A stretch of DNA of 64,000 nucleotides from contig OX291555.1 of the NCBI GenBank assembly GCA_946406115.1, forward strand, positions 10,682,001 through 10,746,000. The letters are read 5' to 3'. The stretch is from Apoda limacodes. Its lineage: Eukaryota > Arthropoda > Insecta > Lepidoptera > Limacodidae. This document shows positions 23,516-35,900 of this stretch, in pieces (position 1 is the stretch's first letter; every line of letters starts with the position of its first letter). The notes under the pieces were generated by a model. It made no database searches. It was not told where the DNA came from and saw only the letters and a list, made by a program, of their open reading frames with translations. A program made the translations under genes and the position numbers.

Positions 23516-23921
23516 AGTAAACAAGTAGTAAATATATATACCAGCTTCTATGGGAATAAGTTATATGTGATGCTACATACTTAATTTTATGTTTTGTCAT
23601 GTGTAAACAAAGCTTTCTTATTTAAGTCTTTCGAGACTTTCCAGTTCTTTCTTACGGGATACATTTTTACTATGAAATTATCCATACATTTTAACACCTG
23701 TACAAATTTTTAAAGCATGTTTTGCATTTTGTTGTCATAAAGGTCTGTTCAATAATTAAAATTGGTTGTTATCTAGTGTATTGACTACAAGTTGTAGCAA
23801 AAAGTAAAAAATACAACCACAAAATGGTAAATAAATACGTTAAAATCCATACATAAAGTTAAAAGTTTCTTGGCGTCATTATGGTATAGGTAGGTACATA
23901 TCTTAAGAAGTATAGAACAAA

Positions 23922-24150
23922 CTAGCTGTTGCCCGCGGTTTCACCCGCCCTAAATTCGGTTATCGGTGTAGGATTTCAATTCCAATACTGCAAATTTTAT
24001 TTGGATATTATAAAAAAAACGACTTACACTTGACGTTTTCAAGTAGCCTATGTCCAATTGTCCATGCCAAATTTCATCTTAATCGGTACGGTGGTTTTAG
24101 CGTGAAGAGGTAACAGACAGAATTACTTTCGCATTTATAATATTAGTATT
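23922..24150 (-). mobile_element. Helitron-like element, single-block copy
   Basis: On the + strand it starts CTAGCTGTTGCCCGCGGTTT, then 'cacccgccctaaattcggtt', 'cacttgacgttttcaagtag', 'ccatgccaaatttcatctta' and 'tttcgcatttataatattag'. It has one internal block instead of two, so it is shorter than the copies at 6821 and 9175. Confidence 0.6.
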
Positions 24151-24874
24151 GTATAGTAATGTATATGACACTGTGTAATGATTTTTAATACATTTACATG
24201 GACATAGTTAGTATTAAACAAATTAGCTAACTAGACTATATCGTCCTATGAAAACTCTGTTGGCTGTTGCATGTTTCTTTGGCATGAATAAGTATGCTTT
24301 TTATATATTTTTTTACATTAGTAGGATGCATGACTAAACCAACATTACATATTTACATTTTTCCTTAGTACAAAGTCATATAAAGTCATGGTAAAATCCC
24401 AGCATAAAATATTTCCATTAATATTGACAAGAACATTGTCTGATATGAAATTAAATAATATATGGTAATGATATCTATAGGCCGTGTTTACCCGGATTAG
24501 TTCTAGCTCATAGCTTCCGGGTTAGCAATATTGCAATAGGTGTGAAGACTAAACGGGAAAAACGGTAAATTTTCGACTTTTTTGGGGTTAAAATAATACC
24601 AGTCTTCTTTTTACGAAATTTGGTACAGTAAATGGACCAAAATCTTGTAATCGAAATATTTGAAATCAGTGTCAAAATAATTTTCATCACACTTATTCGT
24701 AAACAGTGTCATTACTTGCTGGTAAAGGGGGTGTTCGTTCAGACCGTAATTACTCCCATGGGCTTTTTCCTTATAAATTTTTCTTTCCTTATTTTATTGA
24801 ACGTGCGCTTAAGGGCGCGCTCGTTTTGGGATGCAAAAAAAATATTTTCGTTTACTTTGTCATCTGTCATTCGT
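24151..24874. other. No gene seen
   Basis: AT-rich. The overlapping ORFs around 24632-24952 run into MITE sequence and are not coding. Confidence 0.4.
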
Positions 24875-25065
24875 TCGTTCGGGACAAAAATGTATGGAAG
24901 TCTGTTTAACTTCTCGAAACCCGTGAATGTACTTGCCCACTGTTCCCAATAATGTCTGTCTTACCTCTCGAGTCCCGTGAAAGTATGGTGAAAGTACTTG
25001 CATACATTTTTCTCCTGAATTCTAGAGCCTGACGTAGTTAGTCAAGACTGTTCCCAATAAGCTAC
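24875..25065. mobile_element. Palindromic MITE family A, copy 3, rearranged
   Basis: It contains 'acaaaaatgtatggaagtct', two separate 'actgttcccaataa' ends (24938 and 25047) and two 'acctctcga...cccgtga' cores. It looks like a copy with a partial internal duplication or two nested copies. Confidence 0.55.
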
Positions 25066-26089
25066 TATCAATAACTTTCTTTTTCTTTCGAGTATATATT
25101 TTACAAATTATTGTATCAGCCTGTCTCCACTACTAAAAAACATATTGTGTTGCGAGGTTTATTCTTCCTTTTTTTTCACCTCTCCTGCACGAAAATGCCA
25201 GTTTTTGTGTTCAAAAACTCTCAAAGTTTCACTTCACGATAGGTCATTTGTTCTAATCGTCGTCAAAAAAATAATAATAAAAAGTTATCTAGTAGCGACA
25301 TCTGTTACTGAGTAGCAAAACCTAATGTCAATATACTCTGACCATATGAATAAATCTTATGAAGTTTTAAATAAAACCAGACAAGTGCGAATTGAACTTT
25401 TGCACTGAGGAGGGTTCACTACCACCTCACAATGGCAAAGCTTAACTCCCACTTTTCCGGCTTTTTATTATTTTTTTTTTTTTACTTTAAAATTTATATT
25501 ATCTTTAAAATATTTTAAGTTCGAATCTTAAATGTATTTACCATTTTGGTTGTATCACCATTATAAACACAGATAACGCATGAAGTGGAGTACCCCCTGA
25601 TATACAATTTTTTAGGTTCAAACTATTTCATTTATTTTTCTTGAATGCCGCATAGTGAATTGCTAACAATAATATTGCAGACATCGTTGGCTAACCGTCA
25701 ATTGCTAAGGCAAGTCATTTACTTAAGATAAGAAGTATAAATTTACCAGGGAAGATCTTTTGGGAATGCCTATGTTAATACCTTCTCCTTTAGATCGGAC
25801 TGAACAGAAAAAATGACTGTTTTCTATTTCTGTGTAAATCTTTTAGGAATTTTAGGGCTGGGGCTTTAACTGTGATAATAATGAATATAAAAATAGGCCA
25901 AGCCACCATTGACCTTCTACCTAGGTATTACAGTTTAAAAGACTAAGTACAGTCAGGATAGTCTTAGTAAAAGAGTCCCGTTGGGACTCAAGGGCACTTT
26001 TGTGTTAATTTTGTAACAGAAGGTACAATACAGATTATATCAATGCACAAACTATTCAAAAATTATACAGGTTATAAAACAAAATCTAT
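25066..26089. other. No gene; 'aagtgcgaa' repeat at 25370
   Basis: 'aaaaccagacaagtgcgaat' and 'gcactgaggagggttc' at 25372-25412 are a copy of the common 'aagtgcgagtcggactcgcgcac...gggttcc' repeat. The rest has no feature. Confidence 0.4.
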
Positions 26090-26325
26090 ATTTTCTATCG
26101 AGTTTCTTGCCGGAGTCTTCTCGGCAGATGTCAACAATCGGAAGTTGGGTGGCTCAAAAAAGAAGATATATTGTTTTGACGATTCTATCAAAGATTCTGT
26201 TTGAATGTTTAAAAAGTGTTTTTTATTTTACTCGGTGACCTTTATTGTGCTTTGAGGGCACAGTATTTTGCCAATGTCAACAAAAAATTGAATAAATGAG
26301 TTTTGACTTTGACATGACTACTTAG
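26090..26325 (+). mobile_element. Jockey-like LINE 3' UTR fragment
   Basis: 'tatcgagtttcttgccggag', 'ttctcggcagatgtcaacaa', 'gttttgacgattctatcaaa' and a final 'gaataaatgagttttgactt' match the tail at 3066-3220 in order. Only the 3' UTR is present. Confidence 0.65.
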
Positions 26326-26844
26326 GTCATTAAATATAAGATATAACGCAGGTTTATTTATTAGCAAATTGCTTGGTCCCACACCTCAAATAAATCACTT
26401 ACATATCGAACTTTAGATTCAGAGTTAATTTTATTTTTCGCTTTTCAGTTTCTATATTTGTCGGTTTTTTTTTTGTTGCAGAGTTTAAGTCGAAGTTAGT
26501 AACTTATATGTCAATTAAATTGGTGTAAATTGTTGTAGCTTTGGTTTATGATTAAAATAATGCCCTTTTGAAGGAATTCATTCTCTAAGGGGACTAAGCT
26601 AAGCTAACTAAGCAAAAATTGGTATGAGAAGTATGGTGTTTTTGTAGATAAAAAAGGAAAATGAAGTCGCTTTACGAAAGGAAACGTAAACAGCAGTAAA
26701 CACATGATAGCACCCTCAGGTTACCCAGAAACTATATCTGAGAAATTTCAAATGGTTTCTATAATGTTACCGATAGTTAAGACTTTTTTAGTTTTTTTTT
26801 TTTAGTCTTTGACAATATACTTAGGTATTGTGTTCTTGTTGCAG

Positions 26845-26936
26845 GTCGCCTGGCTCTACTGTTGTTCAGCATATGCACCGTCGTAGTCGGGATCATACTG
26901 TCGTTTGTCCCCTGGTTGGATTATATAATATTTAGG
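26845..26936 (+). CDS. SCRB exon 2: N-terminal membrane anchor
   Basis: The exon follows a long T-rich tract and a GCAG acceptor and ends at a GTAAGT donor. It encodes RLALLLFSICTVVVGIILS and then a W and aromatic residues, a typical uncleaved CD36-family N-terminal anchor. It enters with two bases (GT), so the preceding exon must end with one base of a split codon. It exits in phase 0. Confidence 0.93.
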
Positions 26937-29900
26937 GTAAGTGCATACAAGTATTTATATTATATGTATTATTAATGTTTATATTGGCCGGTACCAGCCT
27001 TTTTTAAATACGTATAAGAATATTATATTCATACAATGACTGCCTTATTGGCTGCGTTGGGATTAATCCTGCCACCTATACCGAGGGCGTGGGTTATCGC
27101 ACAGGTAAATATATTTGTTTTCGTCTTTAGTTTAAGTCCTGGTGTTTTTTACGTACAATATATATGTACTTATTTACGAAAAAAGTATGTACCTTGTACA
27201 CTCGTGAGTATGTTTCATTTGCCTGGTATCTACCCGTCATACAAGCTTTGATTAGTTTTGGAAATTGGAACTAGATGGCGCTGTGTGACATAATTCTGTG
27301 GGCATAATTATCCAGGATTTTTTTGGATACGTATATTTGCTCTAAAGTCGACTGTATATGAAACTATCTCACTTTTTATTTCTCCTGACAGGAACTAAGG
27401 CTCTGGAATGGCTCCTTAAGCTACAGCTACTGGCAAAAACCTGGCGTAGTGCGGCTAACCAAGGTGTACATATTCAACGTGACCAACCCCCAGGGGTTTA
27501 TCGAAAACGGAGAGAAACCGAAGTTGGCTGAAGTTGGCCCATTTGTTTATAGGTAAGCAATATTTAAAAAATTTATAAAAGATAACTACGGATTTGTTCA
27601 TTTTTTTTTTATTTTTTTTCTGCAGTTGGCTGATGCAGCCATTACTGCTCCACCGGGCTTTTGAGACGAGACTTTGAAGGCAACTCTCCGAAACCTAAAA
27701 TATTGAAAAAAAAAAATCAGAAAATGAGATAAAGGAGAAAAGCTGTTTTTAACTTATAAATTGCTAACAGGAAAACCAAGTCTTAAATAAAATAATTTAA
27801 TAAAATTGTATCAATTTTGTTAAAAAAAAAACTTAAGCTGAGACACACATTACAATGTGGCAGTATATAAACAAACACTGTGTGTGGCCGCTGATTACTC
27901 GATTTGAAGGATAAAAATCTGAATTTTATACATACAAAATCATTGACTTAATTAAAATTTCAAACACAGGTAGGTACCTACATATCTATTATCGGATACC
28001 AAACATTTGTACAAGTCTTAAAACTTTTACTTTCAAATCTTAACAAGATAGGACTAGTAAGGTACGAGTCAAATGTTTTTTTTATAAGTTATCAAAAACT
28101 ATAGAATAAAAGTGGGCTCTTAAACTTTGTCTTAAGTAGCTATATATATTTTAGAAAAAAGTGGCACTGATATTTCAAACCTGTATGGAAGCTCACAGCA
28201 CAAAGTCTATAACGTATATAACTCATATAAGTGTCGTTTGGATTACATATTTAAAGTACTGTTATAAAAGATGATATGACCTCTATCTCTTTTAAAAAAA
28301 AAATTAATTTGTTAGTCAGTTGTTGTCTTATAGGTAATTAACTATATATTTATAACTGTAATAATATACATATAGACAAGATCAGATAAAATACTTATAT
28401 GTTGATCGGTTTCATGTTAAATATTTTCGACGCTCTAAACCTCTACATGTAAACTGTTATCGTCTTCAGGAGAGATACGAAGTATAATTAAGAATCAAAC
28501 GAACTTACCTTGCGAAGTTTGATATCTAAGTACCTGGAGGACCAAGCGTTGCTCGTTTTTTTTAAACAATGCCATCTATTGTCCAGTAGCTTAAGCGTTA
28601 CTTATTAACGCCATCTATTGTCAAATAGCTTTAATGTTGCTTATTACTACTCGCCAATAGATGTCAGGAAGAGTCATACTTTTCAGTTTATCACTGCCTA
28701 AAAACACGGATAAAACGACGTTTTCTAAGACCTGGCTAGATCGTTTTATCGTCCCCGAAACCCCCTGTAGACGAAATTTCATGAAAATCGGTGGAGCCGT
28801 TTCCGAGATTCAGATTATATATATATACATACATATATACATATTTACGAGAATTGCTCGTTTAAAGGTATTAGATATATTGTATAAGCCCTTATTAAAA
28901 CTGTTACTGTACCCTAAACAGATATACAACTTCTGTGTAATTTAATCGGTTGAAATAACAATCTGCAATGAAGCCATTATTAATAAAGATACAAAATGCA
29001 TTCAACTTAATCAAATCGCAATAAAATTGTATGCTAATACGTTAAAAGTGTTTAAGAGCATCGGTACCCCACGGTTGCGTATCTTTTTTGAGTTTTATTA
29101 TTAGACTGAGCGTTTAAAGAAAAGAGTTCTCCGTCATATCATTTGTAGATATGATCTACAAATAAATATCTAAGTCTGCTGTCAACCAGTTTTTCATTTA
29201 ATTGTATAGTCACTCAAAGTCTCCAGAGTTTACTTTCACTTTTTATTCCAGAAAGAGAAGATCGAAATTGTGTATTTGGATAGCGTAAAAATAATGTACA
29301 ATGTGCTGAACAAAGATGTTAAAAAATCCGTTTGTGTTTAGTTAAGGTATTTTAAATCTGGCCTGCTAAGACGCAAACACCTACATCTTTTAAATATACA
29401 TTTAGAAAATCCAATTTTACACTTGCTGCAATGTAAAAGAGATACAAGAATTAAATGTATAAGATAGAGGGTCAGGATACTCTTAACAGTCACGTTTTAC
29501 AACATATATGGATTTTACAGACTAAGATAAAATAATATGCTAATTGAACCATTTACTTAATACTTCTCATCCGGTTTTTATTACCTATATTTATTAAATA
29601 ATGACGTACATACGTTGTAAAAGTTCTATTTAAAATGTTAATTTCCCACATAGCTATTTTGTAATATGTTTTTGTAGTAAATAACAATTAATTGCGATGC
29701 CCCATTATTTCTTAAGCTTGTCAGTTATTTTCTGAGAAAAAGTGCATCGATAGAGTGGCAAAGCAATCTGTTTTTTTTTTCGCAACCTAATAGATTACAA
29801 AAATACCTACTTAAGGACCCTACTTACGTAGATACTAGGTGTAGGGGAGACACCGCACTTATACGGTAACTTTTAAAGTAAAACTGTCAAGTACGTTTAG

Positions 29901-32900
29901 ACTTACGCACTAAGGGTTCCGTATCGCCACACGAATACTAAGCCTTGTGCAACAAAATTGATACAATTTTACTATGGTATTTTATTTTAGACTTGGTTTT
30001 CCTGTTGGCAATTTATAAGTTAAGAACATCTTTTTTGCTACTAAAAAAACGTTTTTATTGTATACTAGTTATGTATTTTATTCTTGCGACTTTGTTCACG
30101 TGGACTTTAAAAACAAAGGGAGAATGGTGAATTTTCGTCTATTTTAGGCTTAATAGTTTCGGAGAATTTTTTTCATACCCCTAAGGTGGCAAACATGCTT
30201 GCGGTCCGCCTGGTGGTAAGTGGTTACCACAGCATATGGATGCTTGCAACACCTGGGGTATCACTCCCGTCCATTCCCTGTCGATGGCGAGAGACTAAAT
30301 TTTCTTCCGTTGCTCACCAAGTTCTCGTGACCGACCAGTCCGATCAGCCACTCCCATACCCTGTTTATCATTCTCGCTCTGAATAACAAACGGAAGTTCC
30401 ACAATACGTGCTCTCTGTCTTCTTCTGCTTCACATGCGTAAGCCTTCCAGTAACAGACGGACAGACAGACAGAAAGAAATTGAACTTACTTGCTTAAGGT
30501 GATGGCATATCCAAACGAGATATGTTTGCAAGAATTTGATTAATTTTGTTACAGTCCTGAATACACTTTTTGAAAAAAAAAGGTAATAGTTCAAAACCTA
30601 ATTAAGTAAATTTGCTAATATTATAATAATTTTCCTACTAAAACAGTTAGAAAAAAGAAATTGTGACATTCTATTTTCAGGCTGTAATTCAAATTGTTTG
30701 GAAAACTAAGATTGATATTCACTAGATTCTTATTTCATAAAATATATATTAATATGACCAAGCGAATTTGCCATTTTCATAGTTCTAAATAAATATTTGA
30801 TTTTTAAACCGACAAAAATCCGAGAAAATCGATATTTTGAACGTACGGTCACGTGCTAGCGCCTATCGTACGTGGATTTGTGTCTCTTATATGCATCAAT
30901 AGCATAAAATGTATTTGTACACTGGTCAAATGGACACGTTTTTGCCAGGGTATGCCATAGCCTTAATAATATTAAATTATTATTTTTATAGTCTCTGAAT
31001 AAAACGCCCAATAGTTTGGGTTAGGGATTTGGAATTTTGCACAGAGGTTCATTTTATTACGTGAAAGCGTAGGAGAACGTAGAGCACTAAGAAAGGATTT
31101 TGTTAGACCCTAAAGGGATAAATTGGGAAGTTTTTGTTTGCAAATCTGTCATTTTTGAAGCTAAATGAATAAAATTTGGTATTTGGCCTTTAGTTTGACA
31201 ATTCAGATTAGGTACCATGTTTTGGAAAGTAATTTTTCCTAGAGGGCAAAATAAGGGAAGCAAATATGTATGAGAATATCGATTTTTTTCTGCAGTGCAA
31301 CAAATTGTTTAGACCTTGTGGTCAAAAATTAAAATTAAAGTCACAATATTAAAAATGTTGTGAACTTACAAGACACTAGCGACCATACAGCAGGTCAGAA
31401 AAGATTGTTGCACTGTGGGTAAAAGCTTTCTTTGTTTTTAAAGTTCACGTGGACGTAGTGGCAAGAATAAAATACCTAAGTAGGTAGTATATAATAAAAA
31501 CGCTTTTAAGTAGCGAAATGTTTATACGTAGGTTTGTAGATATTTAGCGTAACGCAGTTTGTATGAAAAAATCTAATTTGGATTGTTTAAGAGGCAGTAA
31601 GTGCTACGTGACAGAAAACTTGGATGATTTGATATGTAACTGAACATGCGTGAGTAGTGCAGCTACATCTCAACTCACTGAAATGAAATACATGAAATAA
31701 ATTATCAGTTTAATATACATCATTGTTATCAAAAAATGGTTTTTCTGAGCGTTTAAAGCACTATCACGGGTATAATTAAGCAAAGTTGTAAATTAGTAGC
31801 ACTTAGAACTTAGAAGATATTGTGCCAAAAGATAAAAAAAAAAGAGTGAAAAGGGGTCAATTTAGGATATTTTTATCGAACAAAAGTTTATGAATCGTGT
31901 TTTCATGTTTTGCAAATTTAGGTAGTATAGCCGCTTAACCGATGAGATGCATTGGACGTCGCCAAACTTTTTTTTACCTTCGATCAGAGGTCGATAAATT
32001 TCAAACGGATATATTATTTACATTGAAAAAAAATCCAAATAAATGTTTATTACCTTTTTTCTGAACGTGAATGGATTTTAAATGCGTGTTTATGTTGACA
32101 AGTTTGACATAGAAATAACTTTTTTACATAAACATCAGCAGGAGTACTTCCTCGGTTTTTTGACCTACGCATTTCACAGTATGAGAATTATTGCTAATTG
32201 AAAAAAAAAACTGACTAAGCGCGTGCGTGTTGTTAGGGTTCCGTATACTGAGAATATTACTAGATTTGTGCGCCGCATAGGAATTGGCCAGCGGGGAGGG
32301 CACGCGGCCTAGCCGACGTAGAATATTTCGTACTGTGAAAGAAAGTATTGCATATACACTGAGAAATGTACTAAAAAATACCCAACCACGTAATCATGCC
32401 CTCACGTGACACTTCCTTACTCTAAGTTAGCAATTAGACAGTAACCTAATAAGTAACAGACGAGCATACGACTTCCTTTTGAAAGTAGGTACCTAATACA
32501 GTTGCAGGAATACAGTAACACAGTAGTACAAACCTGAAATGAAAATGTTGTAATGTTCAGTATATAGGTTACTTACTAAAAACAAACTTGGATATTACTC
32601 AGAAGTTAGAAGTTTAGGTAGAGGGAGTTCAGGGGTCAGTACAGGAACTACTTTCCAAGGGTAAGGCAGGAATGTATACTCTTTCACTTTTATCATAACA
32701 AACTTTAATGAACAATATTATCTTAATCACATAAGGTGATTTTTACCCCTTAAAATATCTACACAGAAGCTACCTATTTTACAATAGTATAGAACTACCT
32801 AAATAAGTAAAAAGATAGAAAACGCAAGCCTGCCTACACAGAGTTTTAAAGTGTATAGTTTTCTAGTCTTTAGTAGGGATCGAATAACAAATATGGTTTC

Positions 32901-35900
32901 TTCGGCCTAAAGCCCGATCCGAAGTCTTGCTCGTTGAAGACACCCCTCAGGTCACCGCCGCCGTAGCCAGTAGGCGCAGACGGGTGAATTTAAGTGACCT
33001 ATCAACGTGTATTGAGTTATTGGATATGGCACCCGTGGCAGGCACAAGGTAAGGCCGCACGTGGCTGGCACAGTGCAAGATTGCACGTGAGCTCTGTTCG
33101 CCCCGTAGCCTCGGTGTGAAGCGGTGCACCCTCAGTGCAAACGCAGCTAACCAGCTGCAACGCATCAGCCTTCGCCGTAGCCGCGAAGAGTAGGGTTTAC
33201 ATCCGAGGACATACGATGGAAACCCCCACGAAAAAACCGTCGTGCTAGATGTAAATAGTGCTAGTACGTACCTCTTCTACATACTATCACGACACAGTAA
33301 CAAGAATATAGGCAAATAAACCACCAGAAACGGTCGTTCCGTTATACTATCAGCACGAGAATCAGGCCCAAGATGGTATTTAACTTTAGTAGTCATCAGA
33401 TTGGCACCTAGTTCGTTCAGTAGGGAACATAGTGAGCCTCTCGGTTAAACGAACTAACTACATATTGATATAGCCGGTGTGGAGACCGAACAACTTATTG
33501 TTATTAGTGTATACAGGCCACCTTTAGCGGACTATGACTTTTTGAAAATAAAATAAAGGAGGCTTTATCAATGATCGTCAAAAAAAGAGTAGATAACTCA
33601 TCTTTATGCATTAAAATTAAAGGTCTGTTCCAATTACACAACTCAATAGTTCGATACTGACGAGGCCGCGAAAGTAAGCCATTGCTGGATAAGTAGAGTT
33701 TGACGGCTACACCGTAGGTAATGCCATTAATAATACGCATCCAGCAATGGATTCACTGCCGAGACTTGTATAGAGTTTTACTTAAAAACGCAGGAAAAAG
33801 AAAACAGACATATATTAAAAGTAGTAATTTAATAAAAGTAAAATTGTTCAAACTCAAAAATGTTGAAGATTATTTTATGTTAAATGTTATGTTGTGAAAG
33901 AATGAAATTGAACATAAAAATAACATGAAAAACTATGCGTTCTCGCGTTCCTGCCTTTATGTCTTTTTAATCCATCCGCGACATCTGTGGCAGCGGGGTC
34001 AATCAACACTGGCCAATTCGATATTATAAAAAAAGAAAAAATATTATAGGTACTATTTGTGCGCGAGTACGTGCTTTATAACAGGCCATGCAAAGAAAAT
34101 CGTTTAAAAAATCACTGTCTTCGAAAACTGTTTTTTTTTTTTTTAATTTTTATCAGCAATCCAGCATTTGTGTCCTTCCCGTATTCTTTTTTCGAATGTA
34201 ATGGCCGTAAATGCCGACTAGAATATCAGCCAGTACGGCAACATGGATGAATAACATTTTTACAGATTTCTGTATTAGTTACAGTCACAAATAAGTGTAC
34301 CTAAAGACAAGTTTGAGGAAAATGTATTATAGACCAAAAAATAAAAGACATATAGATTAATGCACGTTTTCTTGAAATTACTATTTTTACCGATTTCTGT
34401 ATTACAGTCACAAGTGTACCTTCAGACAAGCTTAAGGAAAAAATATTACTAGACGGAATACCAAAGGACACAACGCTTAGTCACGTGTTCTAGGACTATT
34501 TATATATTTATATATAATAGTAACCAACCGGACGTATGCTTGTAACAAACAAATCTCTGTGGAAAAAAATGACAGTAAAATTTTTCTCTTGTTCCAGAGA
34601 AGACATGGAGAAGGTTAACATAAAATTCCACGACAACGACACGGTGACTTATCAACATAACAAGATATTGAGGTTTGTCCCGGAAATGTCTGTGGATAAG
34701 AACCAGAAGTTGGTCGTGCCTAATATTCCTCTGTTGGTAAGTATATAAGGTACTAATTAGCTAAGATTTTGTAGTAAAACTTATTTTGGGAGTAAAATTT
34801 TAACATCAAATTTTTTGCAACATTATTTTAATTTTAAAAGATTAAAAATTGAATTTTATAAGGTTAGTTTAATAGTTCATCTCTCTCTCCTTAACTGGTT
34901 TGGATATTGTACGTAATACAAAAATGAAATTTTTGTTATTTATCATAAGTTAAGCATTTTTGATGTTTGGAGAAAAGGGAATAGGGAGGCGTACGATAAT
35001 TATTCTACATTTTAAAACTGTCAGTCTGGGTTTCATTCACAGAATGATTTAATTTCTCTTTCCTTTACGCCGCTAACACTGTCAGTGTTTCGTTTCCAAA
35101 ATGTTTTTTTATCAAATTAATATTATAATAACAAATTCTGATACAAAGAACTATTTACAGTAAATATTGCATTAACGTAAAGGTTAAACAATCTAAAATT
35201 TATGTGGATAAACTTTAAAAAGACTGAGCGAGCAGCCCCGGACGTTTGCCGCGCGACGTTTGCCACGCGAGGCAGCTTCAGTCTGCAAATTTTTTGCCCG
35301 AGGATGCCAAACGCGGCAAGGCCGAGCCAGTTTTAGATTTATATCGTCAGAAGCTCCATCTGCGAAATTTGTCGCCACTACTACGTTTATATTTCTTCTC
35401 CGACTCAGGCAAAAAAAAGGAAAAATAAGCTTTAAGTCGTCTATATTCGCCATACAATTGTATCAACGTGACACAATTCTTAATCCATATTAGCCGCGTA
35501 CTAAATGAGCGAGGAAGGCAAACTACAACCGTCCTCAGAGCGCGAGACAAACGTACTTAGGCGTCTTTGATCATCGACAAAAACCGACACAGCCCGCGGC
35601 ACGTAGGGCTGACGCTGCGCGTTCCTTTGCCGCATGCGAGGCGCGTCCTGGGACCTTATTGGAAACAGTCTCGAGCTATTCGGACAAAAATATATGGAAG
35701 TCTGACCTACCTCTCGAAACCCGTAAATGTACTTGCATATATTTTTCTCTCGCATTCCAGAGTCCGAATGGCTCGAGACTGTTCCCAATAAGGTCCACTA
35801 CCGAGCATTTGACATCTCAATCAGTACTCGGCTGAATATCAGGTATGAAACCCCTACTCATATAAGTATAAATAAATATAATTTGCTGTTAGGACTTAAC

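Larger units (their letters stand above)
27553..34597 (+). other. SCRB intron, 7 kb, rich in mobile elements
   Basis: It contains the separate repeats at 27621, 28530, 30178, 30494, 31289 and 32890-33550. Between them (28880-30170, 31420-32880, 33560-34590) I see only AT-rich DNA and no further exon in the receptor's frame. Confidence 0.5.

Noticed and set aside
24632..24952. Plus-strand ORF of 106 codons
   Set aside because: It runs into MITE family A sequence, with no domain.
35193..35788. Overlapping ORFs on both strands
   Set aside because: They come from a GC-rich decayed repeat and a palindromic MITE.
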